The notes beneath the pieces are model-generated. The model made no database searches and had not been told where the DNA came from. It worked only from the letters and a program-made list of their open reading frames with translations. The translations under genes and the position numbers were made by a program. Positions 9,824 through 22,540 of a stretch of 64,000 bases of DNA are shown here, piece after piece. The stretch comes from Orychophragmus violaceus (lineage: Eukaryota; Streptophyta; Magnoliopsida; Brassicales; Brassicaceae), in the NCBI GenBank assembly GCA_030180135.1, contig CM058231.1:54942235-55006234 (forward strand), in the 5' to 3' direction. The number at the start of each line of letters is the position of its first letter. The first letter of the stretch is position 1.

Positions 9824-11565
9824 CTTGTTTAGACTTCATAACCACCTTAGGGAAGGGTATTGCAGGCTTGTAGACCTTCTCTTCAGTAGTGCCACAAGAT
9901 GTTGGTGAAGTTTGACCTTCTCGCTCAGAGTGTCGACTGACGTTGGACTGATGTCGGTCATAATTAGCCGATTCTCCATCGATGTCGGCTCCATAATCGA
10001 TCATAGTCGGTTTCCGTTCGTCGTGAGGACTCGAAATAACTGTTGAAGATGGGTGTCAGACGACGTCAAGAGCAGTGTCGGTCGACGTTGAGATTGCAGC
10101 TTCGGATTTTTGACTATCTTCAACAATTTCAGCTGTCTTAACCTCAAATCCTTCTCCTTGATCCAGCCCATCCTCAACCTGAACTGACCAAGCGTTTTTG
10201 TGGGTGTTCTGAACATTCTTCCCATTAACTGAGCTTGAAATCTGGTTCACTTGTGTATCCAGTTGCTTCATATGGGTGCTCAAGGATTCAAACTTTCCAT
10301 TCAGATCAGTGTAGACAACATCTAACTTCTTGTTGAAATCCACAACAGTCATCGTCTTTCCCTCTAGCAACTGCTCCATCATAGATTCCAACTTACTCTC
10401 ATGAGCGCTAGTAGCAGGAGGTGTCTGATAGGAAGATGATACATAGGTTCTCTGATAAGAGTTGTTCTGCTGAAAAGGTTTTTGGTAACAAGCATTCTGA
10501 CCATATCCAAAAGAGTTTTGATTGCTTGTTAAAGCACTCTTCTGTCCACCAATGAAGAACTTGTTGCTTTGCTGATTTCCAAACCGGTTTCCTTGAAATC
10601 CAGAACAACTAATGTAGTTCACATCTTCCTCTGTGCAGCCTTCTTCAGGTCCAAACTCTTCAACATCTTGAGCAAAGTGGACATGCTTCTTACTAGTCAA
10701 CAAGCTGTGATTAGTATCCAACTTGTTCTTCATCTCAGCTATCTACAGATGATCAACTTTTCCACCAGACTCTTTCCTTCTATGATATGCAGTCTTGGTA
10801 CTATTGCTACTCACCAAGTTCTATATCAACACTCTAGCTTGTTCAGGTGTCTTCGTGTTGAAGTTGCCATTTCTGGCAGTATCCAACGCGGACTGGTACC
10901 AGAGATCCACACCTCTGAAGAAAATGCCCAGCAGCTAAACTTCAGAGAATCCATGATGTGGACAGTCTCGTTGGTACATCTTAAACCTTGCCCAAGCAGA
11001 CTTACGTGGGTCTGTAGGTCCCTGAGTGAATGTCAGAAGATCCTGTCTAAGATGATCGGAGCGAGCATCATCATAGAAGTGTCGCAGGAACTCTCTCTTC
11101 ACTACATCCCAAGTAGTCAACTTCCCAGGTCGAAGTTGCTTAAGCCAAGCTGCAGCTTCTCCAGCAAGAGAGTATGGAAAAGCTTGAGGAAAAGAAAGTC
11201 ATAACCCACTCCATTGTGCTTCATCCCAGTGACGAAGGCTTCAAAATCCTCAATGTGGTACATGGGTTGCTCATGCGGAAGACCATGGAAAGGATTCTGC
11301 CTCAGAAGTACATAGTAGGCAGTCTTGCACTCAAACTCGTTCCTCTCGAAAGGAGGAGGTACAATTGCTGATCTATTAGCATAAAACTCATCGAGTCGGT
11401 TGTAGTCAGTAAGAGTCCTCTCAGCAGCAGGAGTATAAGGTGGCTGTCCATTAGCTCTAGGATGAGCAACCTTCCTCTCACCTTGAGGCTGCTCAGGTTC
11501 AATGATCACATTCCCTTGGGCATCAATCCTTTGCCCCCGAGCATTGTAGGGTTGTTATGTTGGTC
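9824..11565 (-). pseudogene. Athila B gag, truncated at its 3' side
   Basis: The frame begins near the GQRIDAQGNVIIEPEQPQG stretch (about 11530). It includes the gag domain with motifs FYANRSAIVPPPFERNEF, FEAFVTGMKHNGVGYDFL and REFLRHFYDDARSD, then a linker rich in Gly, Asn and Gln (GNRFGNQQSNKFF) and a coiled-coil-like part near 10300. It is broken by several frameshifts and by stops, for example near 10743. The protease region is missing because the element ends at the MULE junction at about 9823. It is closely similar to Athila E gag (57390-59060) and forms part of the large duplication. Paired palindromic sites lie at 9930-9960 and 10053-10086. Confidence 0.8.
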
Positions 11566-11894
11566 TCACAGAACTCCTTCAGCATGTGGTATCAAGATCA
11601 AGCGATTGTCCATCATCCTTGAAGTTCTCTGAGCCTTTCTGTTCATTCTCTCAAGTCTATCAAGCTCCTCAAGTCTGTGGTTAACAAGTTCTTCGCTAGG
11701 GTTGCTTCAGGTGTGTTGACTTGGCATATGCTGATTTCAGAGGGGAAATCCGCGTAATGTCGGTCGACACTGAGTGCTTCAGTCGATTCCTGCAGCAACA
11801 AAAACAAGCCAAACAAGAGAACGTGAGTAACGAAAGAAATAAAAACGACTTAGACTAAACCTTACAACAAAATCTATCGGCGAACTCAGTTGAG

Positions 11895-11912
11895 TCCCCG
11901 GCAACGGCGCCA
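11895..11912 (-). other. tRNA-Asp primer-binding site of Athila B
   Basis: The minus strand reads TGGCGCCGTTGCCGGGGA, a perfect complement to the 3' end of plant tRNA-Asp. It lies six bases inside LTR B and marks that LTR as the 5' one. Confidence 0.88.
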
Positions 11913-11918
11913 AAAACT

Positions 11919-13085
11919 TGATAGGTCAAAGTTATATCCCTATTCTACTGCAAGTGCACAGTTATGCGAATGTAGTATTCGGGGTATCATATCCAGAAGG
12001 ACTCAAGTTTCTCACGACAGACTATATGTCTCTCAGTTAAGCTAAGCCAACCAAGAGAAAGCAGTAAACGAATGCAAGTAAATTAAAGTGAGTTTTCAAT
12101 GGGAGAAACGCGTCAGACTTAGGAAGTTCTCGGGAATTATACAATTCCAGACACTTAACTAACCGGATTCAGATTAAGCTCAAGTTCAAGAACTAGAAAC
12201 ACAATGATAAACAATCCAACTCTCGCTGAGATTATTTCTATATCTAGCAACCTAGCGACCCAAATCTCTTTGTGATCCTAGAGTTCTAAACAAGCATTAG
12301 GAACATGTTCTTTGGTTCACAATTCTCCTAAACTAAATCTCTTTGTATCTAGTCAAATTGCTCACACTAAGTTTATTCAGATTATAACTCACACTCTCGT
12401 GCTAAGTTAATTATCTCAGATCTAAATCCTAGTTGATCGGTCCATAATTCAGTATTAAGTGCAACTTAGGTGATGAACGAATAGATTTAGAATCCTAGTC
12501 AATCAAACATGCATAAAAACCTTATGAGAATTCCTAAATCTAACTAGACTACAACTCAGACATATTACCAGATAAAAAACACATCATTGAATAGAAAACA
12601 AAAGACTGAATAGATATATAAAAAAGGGGTTCGAAATCCTTCTCTCAAAGGTTACAAGTAGCAAGAACAGCCCCTTGGCACCAAATCTCTCAATCTCCAA
12701 AGCAAGAAAAAAGTAAAAACAAGATAATGATACTGAGTCTGAAAAACCTAATTAAAACACTGAACACGTTTTGGGGCTAGATTAGAATTAGGGAAAGCTT
12801 CTGGGTAACTTTGCAATTCTTCAAAAGACGTCTTCAACTCAGCGTATAAGTCATGTCGCCCTCAATGTCGACAGACACTAAGGTGATGTCGGTTGACATC
12901 CAATCGTGTTCGAGACTCCAACTTCAGCTCATTGCACAGATCGCCAGAAACGTCCTATAATCCCAATCTTTGCTCCACACGCAAGCCTACCTGTAGAAGA
13001 CTCAATAGACTCGAAAAACCAGGTTAAAGACTCAATATATACAACTATATCATGGTTGAAAACCTAGAAAAACTATGATATATCA
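11919..13085 (-). mobile_element. Athila-type 5' LTR (LTR B)
   Basis: This 1167-bp LTR has TG/CA ends (minus: TGATATATCATAG...GACCTATCA). It shares high similarity with LTRs E and F and less with A, C and D, which defines two subfamilies. A paired site of the CGACCG type lies at 12863-12899. The outer flank CTAGG corresponds to the CTGGG duplication found around Athila E, so B and E descend from the same insertion event, duplicated with its surroundings. Confidence 0.87.
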
Positions 13086-14495
13086 CTAGGTAAGTTTGGG
13101 TTGTAGGTACATATTCCGGTATAGGACCAGGTAGGTCGGGATGAGTTAGTGAATGATGATAGGACTTGCGGGATAGACTAGATACTGAATTTGGTTTAAT
13201 ATTACTATTAGAAATTCTCTATCTTGTGTGGAATAGTACATTCCCAGTGAGTCTTATTGTTTAATTATTAATGTTATTAGAACGGTAGGGTGTGTTAGAT
13301 CCCGCAAGTCTAGCGTTGGCGTTCCGGTACTTCCTTCGCAATTTGATCCTCGGGAGATTCTAATCATTTCATGATGTAATATCGGAGGTGGGTGGTCGAG
13401 TGGTCGAGAGGGATCGATCGACGCGATAGGGAAAGGTGGACGATGGGACAAAGGAGCTGGTCGAAGATGCTCTCTCCTTGGTCAATGGGTGATGGTGGAT
13501 GATTCGAACAGCACAGAGACAGGAACACTTTGAGTAACTCACGCACACAAGTAAGAAGACAATAGGATCAATTGTTCATGGGGAATCCACACAAGAACCA
13601 AGAGATCGGCCACTAGACAATACTAGGGTTTTCTTATCATAAACTTACTTGATCTTATTAGCAACGAAAAGAATGGCTTAAATAGCCAATAGTATAGGTT
13701 ACAGGTGAGCCAAAAAGGTCCTGGTCGAAATCATAAAAGAAAACAAAAGAAGGTTGGACGGGGCATATTCTCCTTCTCTTGTATCGGGTTTTGGTTTACC
13801 TCATTAAAAACCTTAGTGGGAAAACCCGATTGGGATAAAACCACACTTAAGGGAAAAGAGTATAAACCTCAGTCTAAGGAGATGTTTCACGTGCTACTGG
13901 TCTCCAAACATAGTTCTGGAGTTCACTAAATCCGTGATCTTCCAAATAAGGCAGGACCAGCAACCTTCGGGTTTGATCTTGCATATCTTCTTCGTCCGAG
14001 ACTGTATTGGTGTGATTCCAACTCTCATGCATTCCCTGATGAAACAATAATCTAGACCAAGTTTTTTTACTCCTTGATTCATCCTGGTTCGCCCTGAGCA
14101 CTCCAAAATGTGAAAGTCGGTCTGTAGTGGTTCCCTAAAAACCACCTGTCTTGAAACGAGCATAACTTCTTCATAGAAAATGTTCTTGATGTGATTCTAC
14201 TTCGTGAAGATTCCTTGGTGAGTCAGGTTTCCATAACAGATTGATTTGCAGCTTGAATATTCATGGTCCGGTCGCACTACTATCTTGAATGCACCTATAT
14301 CCGCAGACAGGGCTAAATGGACAGCTTCCAGACATACTCCAAGATTAGCTCGAACCAAGGCTGATTCCTTCTGACCAAACTCTTCCAAATAGCATACATT
14401 CTGGTGGATATCAGGTCTGGTATGATTAGTTCGAACCAATTCTCCTATGGACATCTTCCAGGACTCGGCTTGGGCTCTGGGTGGACAGTTGTCGG
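13086..14495 (-). mobile_element. chromovirus-like LTR fragment, copy 1
   Basis: There is no intact gene. The segment is closely similar to 59966-61380, where it lies directly after the end of a gypsy polyprotein, so it is read as the LTR of a chromovirus-like element in minus orientation. It contains the block ACCTCATTAAAAACCTT followed by GATTGGGATAAAAC and AGGGAAAAGAGT at 13799-13861. Short ORFs such as the one around 14197-14598 are conserved between the two copies but show no domain I recognise. Similarity to copy 2 ends at about 14493. Confidence 0.55.
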
Positions 14496-15797
14496 CACAC
14501 CTTGATAGTTGCCTTTGTTTCTCACTTAAGCATTGCTTTACTTGCTTGTGATCAACACCAAGGTTTCTTCTTGGAATGAGACTCGGCTTTTTCTTCATGA
14601 CTTCAACCTCTCCTCTTTCATTTCATCTTTCTCTCTAATAGCTTTGTGACTTGAAGACCGAGCTTGTCGACTATATATATGCTAGCTACGTAAACACATA
14701 ATCCTCCGTCGATTATAAGGCTGCAGACCTTGTTGTTCATGGTGCACCGGGTATAAATATTTTCTCCCGTTGGACCTTCTGGAGATCTACTAGGGCACTC
14801 AGAGTTCTCCGGATCACCAACATCTCTCTGGTGGCTGGATATTCAATGGGCATTTCTGGGTCGGCCATCTCCTCGTCTTCTTACTGCTCCTCATGTGACT
14901 CGTACTCACCAGCCTCCATGATGATCATGATCCGTCGGTTTGGAAATTCTCGGGCCATATGTCATTTCCTTGACATCTAATAACATGTAATATCTCTAGC
15001 TCGAGAGGTACTATGAAACTTACTTGCTTATGGACAGTTGAACTTAGGAGCCTTGGTGTTTGGCTTTTTAAATTGAGAATCAACCTCAATGGACATGCCT
15101 TTGTTGACGACTATAGAAGCGGGTGGTGTCCATTTATATTTTCTTCGTGATTGGTTCCTTGTCGCCGATTTCTGCTTGACGTGCTGCTCGACCTAAATGC
15201 TCATGTGCAGTAGCTCGGACATGTCGTGGTACGGCTGAATCTCTACCTTCCAGGCGATAGGATGTTTTAGTCAATCGATTAACTGGGCCATGAGAGTCTC
15301 CTCCAATTCATATAACTCTTGTCGGTTCCAGTGTTGTTCGAACTCCTTGAAGTATTTCTCTACGGACATGCTTCCCTTTACTAGCTTAAGAAATATTTAT
15401 GTAGTCTCTATGGAAATGCGGTTGCACGTACCTTTGCATATGGCTATATTTCATGACGGCCCGGGTGGTGATCTGATCATGATGATGTCATCTACATTCA
15501 GAAACGTCTCGATCCCACCAGGAAAATGTGTGGTCTGTAATCTGAGCTGCTGCTAACACCATGTTTATTCGATCGTTGTATGCGTAGTATATGTATATCT
15601 GCTCCATCCTCCGTTCACACTCGAGATAAGCCTTGGGGTTAACCATTCCTGCAAAATTGGGAGCTCTTAGTTTGGTATCGTTTGGAATATGTCGCTGTAC
15701 CTTGTTGTTTTGCATTCTTCCGTGATGGATCGGGTCGCGTTGTCGGTTGAAAGGTCTGTTGTTTCGGTCGGGCAGTTCGTCGTCAAGCCCGGCCATA
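14496..15797 (-). pseudogene. chromovirus-like gag and protease fragments
   Basis: A degenerate polyprotein read leftwards. The gag part begins near 15797 and shows NFAGMVNPKAYLECERRMEQ, then ITDHTFSWWD near 15500, followed by stop-ridden gag sequence to about 14900. A protease remnant shows KVCSLIIDGG at about 14700-14735; the DGG form is usual for plant chromovirus proteases. The frame contains many stops. Reverse transcriptase and later domains are missing, so gag-PR appears joined directly to LTR sequence by a deletion. The 5' side is cut by LTR C at 15811. Confidence 0.65.
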
Positions 15798-15810
15798 TCA
15801 TTGTACCTAT

Positions 15811-17021
15811 TGATAGGGTCTAAGTTTTAATCCTATTCTACTGCAAGTGCACAGGTAATGCAATTATAGTATAAAAGGTATTGAATCCCACAGAGATTCT
15901 CGGTCACACGATAGATTATAGAACGGTCAAGTTAAACTAGGAGAAATTAATGAGAAACTAAATAGCAAGCAGAAAAGTAAATAAGATAGCAAGAGTGGTT
16001 TGTAAGCAATCAACTAAAAGCGCTAAGTCTAGGGAGTTCTCAGGAAATCAGACAAGCAAATCAGATAATCAGTCAGGATCAAATTAAGTTCGGTTCTAGA
16101 ACTCAAACACAAATATAGAACTAACCAACTTTCATTGCAAGAATTCTCTAAGTCTAATAGGAGAAATCCAAATTTCTTTGCAATTCCTAACAGATTAAAC
16201 TAGCCTTAAGTGCAAGTTTGATATGTTCACAATTCAATTAAACCAAATTTCTTTGCGAGTAATTCAATTGCTCAACCTAAATAGTTCAGATTCTAAATCA
16301 CACTTTCGTGTCAATTTAACAACCTAGAGTCTAGATTCTAAGTGATCAGGTTAGAAACTAGTGTTAAGCACAATTCAGGTTGAAGAACAAATATGATATG
16401 AATCCTTAACTGAATAAACAAACCTAGCAAGTCATGAAATCCCTAACGAGAATCCCTAAACCTAACTATGAATCTACTCAGACATGATTAATGAAAACAT
16501 AATCAATGAACAAATAAATTGCATTAAAGAGAGTAAAGAAATAAAGGGGTTCAAAATCTTCTCCAAAAGCAGGAAGCAATACAGGTTCAGATCAGCCCCA
16601 AAAAGCTCTAAAAACTCTCAGCTCAAAGTATGAAAGCTTATGAAAAGCGTAATGTAAAACTGTTGTAAAAACCTAATTATATTAGCCTAATCACGTCTTG
16701 GGGCTTCATTGTAAATACTGAAACATCTGGGTAAAAGTGCACTTTCCACAATCTTCATTAAACTCGCCGAGGAAGGCCCATCTTGCTCGTGTGTCGATCG
16801 ATGCAGATGTTGTGTCGATCGATGCAATCCTCTGTTTTGGACAGTGAACTCTATCTCTCGGGTTAAATCTCCAAAATGCTCAAAAATTCTCCATAATCTC
16901 CAATTCCGCTCCAAACATGCCTAGACCTGTAAACACACCTAAAAGACTCCAAAACATAACAAAAGACTTTATAAATAAGACATATACCATGGTTAAAAGC
17001 CCTAAAATCCATGGTATATCA
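15811..17021 (-). mobile_element. Athila-type 3' LTR (LTR C)
   Basis: This 1211-bp LTR (minus: TGATATACCATGG...GACCCTATCA) is flanked on its internal side by a polypurine tract, so it is a 3' LTR. It inserted at the start of the chromovirus gag. A paired site lies at 16791-16826 with CGATCG cores 21 bp apart. The rest of element C beyond 17648 is not identified, because element D interrupts its 3' UTR. Confidence 0.85.
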
Positions 17022-17648
17022 ACTCCCCCACACTTAGCCTTTGCTTGCCCTCAAGCAAAACATAGAACTAAAATTTAGGGAAGAGGTTTGAAAACTTTTA
17101 GAAACTCTTTTCATCTTAGAAGCAAAAACACTTAGATTCCCCTTAGTAAGCCACTGAAAGATTCACCTGCAAGACATCAAGACCAACATATACTTCCCCC
17201 ACACTTAGCAAATGTCCCGAGTAAACTCCACAATCACATTCAAGCATTCAAATTCACCCTACTGACTTCTATAAGCTATTTAAGTGCGGTCTCACCTAAG
17301 AATTATCGATCAAAGGGCACATGGATTCTTACTCTGTTAGCTCTAGACCACCGTACTATCTTTTTCTGGTTCCTTTCTTCTCTTTTCCCTTCCTTAGCAA
17401 CTGATTTTTCCCCATTGGGTATCATTTTTTTTTATCAGTGCTCTTCCTGTTATGGGGTGTACTTTGGACACATTCCATGGATGCACATGAGGAAATAGTG
17501 GTAGCTACCACTCCCGCGACCACTTCGGAGCTACTAGCTCATCCTCAGTTTATTATTCTCTTTTCTTTTTTTTTACTTTTAAGAGAAGGGGAGAAGGGAA
17601 CCTTACTTGGACAGGTTTACAAGCTGTGTCAGAACTAACAGAGGAGTC
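17022..17648 (-). other. Athila C 3' UTR with polypurine tracts
   Basis: No ORF with coding character. The minus-strand tract CTAAGTGTGGGGGAG abuts LTR C at 17023-17036 and a second copy lies at 17193-17208. The region is collinear with the 3' UTRs of D and E, including a T-rich run and the TTTGGACACATTCCATGG block. The 3' end of element D (LTR D) starts at 17649. Confidence 0.7.
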
Positions 17649-18844
17649 TGATAGGGTCAGGTTTTAATCCTATTCTACTGCAAGTGCACAGTTAAGTGAT
17701 TGTAGTATATAGGGTATCGAATCGACAGAGACTCTGGTCCCGATAGATTAGAACTATAGGAATTTAAACTAAGAAGAAAGCAATTTGTAGTAAACTAAAT
17801 AGCAAAGCGAGAAAGTAAACAAATAGCAGATTATCGGTGGTGAAAGCAGTTAATTAAAGGCGCTAAGTCTAGGGTATTCTCAGGAAATCAGACAAGCAGA
17901 CAAATCAATCAGTCAGGATCTAATTAAGCATAGTCCTAGAACTTAAATCACGGATATAGAATTAACCAAATCTCTTTGCGAGAATTTTCTAAGTCTAAGT
18001 GCAGTAATCCAAATTCCTTTGCAATTACTAACAGATTAAACCAGCATTAATTTCAAGTTCGATATGTTCACAATTAAACTAAACTAAATTCCTTTGCGAA
18101 TAATTTAATTGCTCAACCTAAATAGTTCAGATTCTAAACCACACTCTCGTGTCGTATTTAGCAACCTAAGATCTAGATTCTAATTGATCAGGTTAGAACT
18201 AGCATTAAGCACAATTTAAATCGAAGAACATTCTATCCATGTGAATCCTTAACTGAATTAAACAAGTCTAGCAAGTCATGAAATCCTTAATGAGAAACCC
18301 TAAACCTAACTATGAATCTACTCAGACATGATTAATGAAACATAAATCATTGAATTCATAGAAATCATAAAAGAGATTAAATAAATAAAGGGGTTCGAAA
18401 TCTTCTCCAAAATAAAGTGAAGTACAGGATCAGATCAGCCCCAATAGCTCTAAAAACTCTCTGCTCTTAATTATGAAAGCGTAAGTAAAATAAACACCAA
18501 AATCCTAATTATATAGGCTTAATCTTGGCTGGGGCTTCTTCGTAAATACTGGAAACTTCTGGGCCAAAGTGCAAAATCTTGAATCTTCATTAAACCGCCG
18601 AATCGGCCCAACTCGCTAGTGTGTCGATCGACACAAAAGGTGTGTCGATCGATGCATGATCCTAAAATCGGACAGTGAGCTCAATCTCTCGGCCAAACAC
18701 TATAAAAATCCCCGAAATGCTCCAATATCTCCAATTCTGCTCCAAACCTGATTATACATGTAATAGACTCTAAAGTAACACAAAAAGACTCTAAAACACA
18801 ATTATACCATGGCATAAAACCGGTAAAGACCATGATATATCAAC
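17649..18844 (-). mobile_element. Athila-type 3' LTR (LTR D)
   Basis: This 1196-bp LTR (minus: TGATATATCATGG...GACCCTATCA) has an adjacent polypurine tract at 18846-18861. It inserted into the 3' UTR of element C, so one member of the family is nested in another. A paired palindromic site lies at 18621-18656. The left flank is GAGTC; the right-hand partner flank is lost because D has no surviving 5' LTR. Confidence 0.85.
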
Positions 18845-20192
18845 TCCCCCAAACTTAGCCTTTGCTTGCCCTCAAGCAAAACAGAGAACTAGAATGTAGT
18901 TAAGAGGTTTGAAAACTCTTCAGGAACTCTTTTCATCCTAGAAGCAGCAACACTCAGATTCCCCTTAGTAAACCACATGAAAGAATCAACCTGCAGACAT
19001 CAAGACCAACATATACTTCCCCCACACTTAGCAACTGTCCTAAGTAAACTCCACAATCACATTCACGCATTCAAATTCACCCTACTGACTTCTGCAAGTA
19101 TTTAAGTGCGGTCTCACCTAAGGGGTATCGATCAAAGGCACATGGACTCTTACCTTATCAGCTCTAGACCACCATACTATCTTTCTCTAGTCCCTTTCTT
19201 CTCTTTTCCCTTCCTTAGCTTTCTGATTTTTCCCCGTTGGGTATCATTTTTTTTTTATCAGTGCTCTTCCCGTTAAGGGGTGTACTTTGGACACATTCCA
19301 TGGATGCACAAGATATGAAAGTTGTAGCTACCATTCCCATGACCACTTAGGAGTTACTAACTCATCCTCAGTTTATTATCTTTTTTTTTATGGAAGGGGA
19401 GAAGGGAACTAAATAGGACAGGTTTACAGGCTGTGTCAGAACTTACAAGGGAATCCGACACAAAGTATACCAAGCCCTTAGGTGAGAAATCTAAGTCAGT
19501 ATTAAGTTGAAGTCGGTAAAAGGATCCTCTGATACCTGAAGTGATGTGGGTGTTCTCAGTAGGTTGATCCATGTCTGGGTTTTCTAATATTCAGAGATAA
19601 TCTGCAGCTTCATCCCAATGATTACTTAAGTTCCTGCAAGTGCTGCTAATTTTCTCAAAAAATCATTGTTTCTTACTTAAACAAATTTTGACTCAATAAA
19701 ACAAATTTTGAAAAATTTAACTGACTCTAAGAGAACAAACAGAAAGAAGTTAGTAGAACCTCCCCCACACTTAAGACACACTGTCCCCAGTAGTGTCAAG
19801 CGAAGGATTGGCAAAAAGAAAGAAAATTTTGTTTAAGGGATGGTTAAGTTCTGTCGGATTCTTACCTCTGTCGCTCAGGCATCGATCGTTGCACTAGGTG
19901 CATCTACCGTTGCTGTGAGAATTTTCATTGTAACGATCGACACAATGGTGTGTCGATCGACGCACTGCGTAAACATCGATCAGTCAGCAAGTTAGCAGGT
20001 TAGTCCATTGGAATTTATCAAATTTCGAATCCTGCAAGCTGAAAACACTGAAAACAGAGTAAAATCAAAGCAACCAATGTATCAAATCAAGCACAACCAT
20101 CCAAACATAGTAAATCCTAAGAATCAAAAGAAAAAGTGCAAAAGAAAAGAAAAAGATAACCGAGTACAGAACCGAATGTCTGAAAATGGAGA
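18845..20192 (-). other. Athila D 3' UTR
   Basis: No gene is seen in this 1.35-kb stretch. It holds three purine-rich tracts on the minus strand at about 18846, 19015 and 19759, and two paired palindromic sites at 19879-19918 and 19931-19966. It is conserved with the 3' UTRs of C and E in order and spacing of the main blocks. Confidence 0.7.
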
Positions 20193-21377
20193 CTACGCAC
20201 TCTCGCTCTCATCATCATCTATCCCACCATAACGCTCAGTGTCACTGGCAGCTGCAGGAGAACGCTGTCGACGTCGAGTGACAGGGACGGGCTGATGAAC
20301 CTGTGGCTGTCTCCTGCAAGTGCAGGTACGCATGAAGTTCCAGACAACCCGTAGAATACCATCTGAACGCTCTCTCCACTCTGCCTCAGTCATAGCTCCA
20401 TAAGGCACCGCAGGCTCGGGAAAGGGTCCAATATCGTCAGTAGGGGCAGAAGCAGGCGCAAGGGCAGAAGAAGATGAAGCTCGTGTGGAAGGCTCTCCCA
20501 GCGGATGAGCCATAGAAGGGACTCTACGCTGCTCGGTCTCAGGAGGCTGAAATCTCAGGGCCTCCAGCATATCAATCCGTGTAAATGCAGGAGCAGGAAG
20601 ATCCAAACCACACTTCCCAAAGCTCTGATCATGGTAAACCCAAATGCGCCCCTCCTTGAGCCAGGTGGCGCTCTGCAAGTGGCTGAAATCAAGGAACTCC
20701 CTGGCTGTGTCACACTCTGTGCCCTCTAGGGGAATCCCGCAATGCATGAAGATGGGAGTAAGCAGGCTCCCTAGTGTCTCAGTACGAACACCATCAAATG
20801 GCTTCAGCTGCAGGTCACATAAGTGCTGAGTGAAAACAGCTCCCAAGTTGAGACCCTTAGTAGGATCTCTCACGCCAGAACCCTCAAACTGATCCCTCAG
20901 CCCGATGAACAATATCTCCATCTCATACTTGCACATCTTGTTGGCCTCATACTTGCACAACAAACTCCAACACAAGATACGCAAAACATATCTCAGTACA
21001 GGATGCCTCACCTGCTTCACCGGTGTAGTCCTCGAGTTGTATCGACCACTGCCAATACACTCCCAAAATACCCGAGTCTCCTCTGGATCCCACTCAAGTG
21101 GCATGCCAATGCGTCTCGGCTCAGTGCTGAAACCGTAGATCCTGCAGATATCTAGTAAAGGAATCTGATACCTGACTCCTAAACTCATAAAGGTAAAGAT
21201 ACCTCCTGTAGCACTCCTGCTGTCTGGATCTGGGTAAACCACTCTGCAAGTGGCTAGCAACTGTCTGACCAGCTCTGGGTACAAATCAAAAGGCCGCATA
21301 GGCATTGTCCCTAGACCAATGCCCTTGCACACTGCAAGTACCTGCTCATCTATCCCCAGACTCTTACAGGTAGAGTA
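20193..21377 (-). pseudogene. Athila D ORF1 (env-position protein), C-terminal part
   Basis: This is the C-terminal three quarters of the Athila ORF1-type protein (Pfam ATHILA family by recollection), which sits where env-like ORFs sit in Athila elements. Visible motifs include LGIDEQVLAVCKGIGLGTMP, FMSLGVRYQIPLLDICRIYG, VRHPVLRYVLRIL, GLNLGAVFTQHLCDL and FLDFSHLQSATWLKEGRIWV, then a Pro/Ser/Ala-rich tail and a CTCRRQPQ motif before an acidic end (DDDESESA). No signal peptide or clear membrane helix is seen, so a true envelope role is not supported. The frame is open from the copia junction to the stop at 20193; the N-terminal part continues at 28604-28928 beyond the copia insertion. Confidence 0.82.
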
Positions 21378-21991
21378 TGTTGGAATTATGTCCAGTAATC
21401 TCTGTACTGTCTCTAGAAAGTAAGAGTATGTCAATGATCAGACATAAGTCATATAATACTGGGGGTCATGATGGCTTGCTAGAGTCCGCTCATGATCTAT
21501 AAATCTTGGATTTATTGCCTTTATTATATGATCCCATATGGGTCACACGCCTAAGCTAACAGGAAAATGTGTAGGAACGGTTTAGCAGAAGTACGGTAAA
21601 AGTGCTAGGCATTTACTGTACTTAGAGAGACTAAAGGGCCTGATTAAATCTAAGGGATTTAATCAGACTGAGATTTGGGCCCAAAAGCCCATAAGAACTG
21701 GACGAGGGTTTTAATAATAAAACTTGCCCTAGCTCTTATTTCCTCAGCCACTTTTGCGCCTCCCAACAGCTGGTCTAGCAGCCAATTTCCTGTGCGTGCG
21801 TGTGTGAGCCTTTGGAGGAGCTATCTCTTGGTGGTTCTGCTGATCTCTGACCCGTACCTCCTCTTTCCGCTGCATAACAAGGTAACAGGTGAGATCCTTT
21901 ATGATTCTAGCAAGAGAACCTAGATCTGGAATGTTTAGTAGGATCAATTAATCTGATGAATTGAACCAGGAAACACTAAACGAATCCTTCA
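21378..21991 (+). repeat. copia 5' LTR
   Basis: Begins TGTTGGAATTATGTCC and ends CGAATCCTTCA. Direct repeat of 27990-28603, with which it appears identical over 614 bp. Confidence 0.93.
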
Positions 21992-21992
21992 G

Positions 21993-22005
21993 TGGTATCA
22001 GAGCC
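21993..22005 (+). other. initiator-Met primer-binding site
   Basis: TGGTATCAGAGCC, the standard copia primer site complementary to initiator tRNA-Met, starts two bases after the 5' LTR. Confidence 0.92.
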
Positions 22006-22129
22006 ATTGGTTCTGTTAGGATTTCTTGTTTAGAATCATGTTTAGGTTGTTTAGAAGTGTTTGAATCAATCTATTGATAAGAAAAACACTTAAGAAACAA
22101 AGAATTAAAACCTAAACAAATTGAAATTG

Positions 22130-22540
22130 CATGATCCGATCTATATTGAATCGGAATGCGTCGAAATGATGATCGCCAAAGGATCACCATGTCCGGATCG
22201 TGTAAGGCACGGTGGACCGATCAACCGAGGGATCGCATGGATCGAACGATCGCATGGATCGACCCGAACCGATCGCGTCCCGTCCCGATGCCTCCCGTCC
22301 CGATCACACGTCCGGATCGAGTCGCGTCGCGTCGTCCCGATCGGCTGAGCGGTATGCGTCGTGGTATGCATCCCGATCGGCTGAGCAGACGCGTCGTCGT
22401 CCCGATCAGCTGTGGCGCGAGAGATGGACCGGTCTGCTGTGCGATCGCGTCCCGCTTCTCTCGGCCCAAGCTCGGCCCGTCCCGTCCCGCTATCGTCCGC
22501 GTCCGTGCATCGCGTGGAGCTAGGTCACGACCGTGATCGG
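22130..22540. repeat. GC-rich GATCG/CCCGTCCC low-complexity block
   Basis: About 410 bp of GC-rich sequence built from recurring GATCG, CCCGATC and CGTCCCG words, sharply bounded by AT-rich leader on both sides. Six-frame translations give Arg/Asp/Ser-rich peptides on both strands, which is the signature of composition rather than coding. Confidence 0.65.

Noticed and set aside
14197..14598. 133-codon ORF conserved at 61082-61390
   Set aside because: Conservation follows from the segmental duplication; the sequence fits LTR context better than coding.
21675..21947. ORFs of 82 and 67 codons repeated at 28287-28559
   Set aside because: They lie within the two identical copia LTRs, on both strands, and are copies of non-coding LTR sequence.
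22130..22540. Several overlapping long ORFs on both strands in the GC-rich block
   Set aside because: Arg/Asp/Ser-rich peptides on both strands are what GATCG and CCCGTCCC words give by composition; no start context or domain supports a gene.
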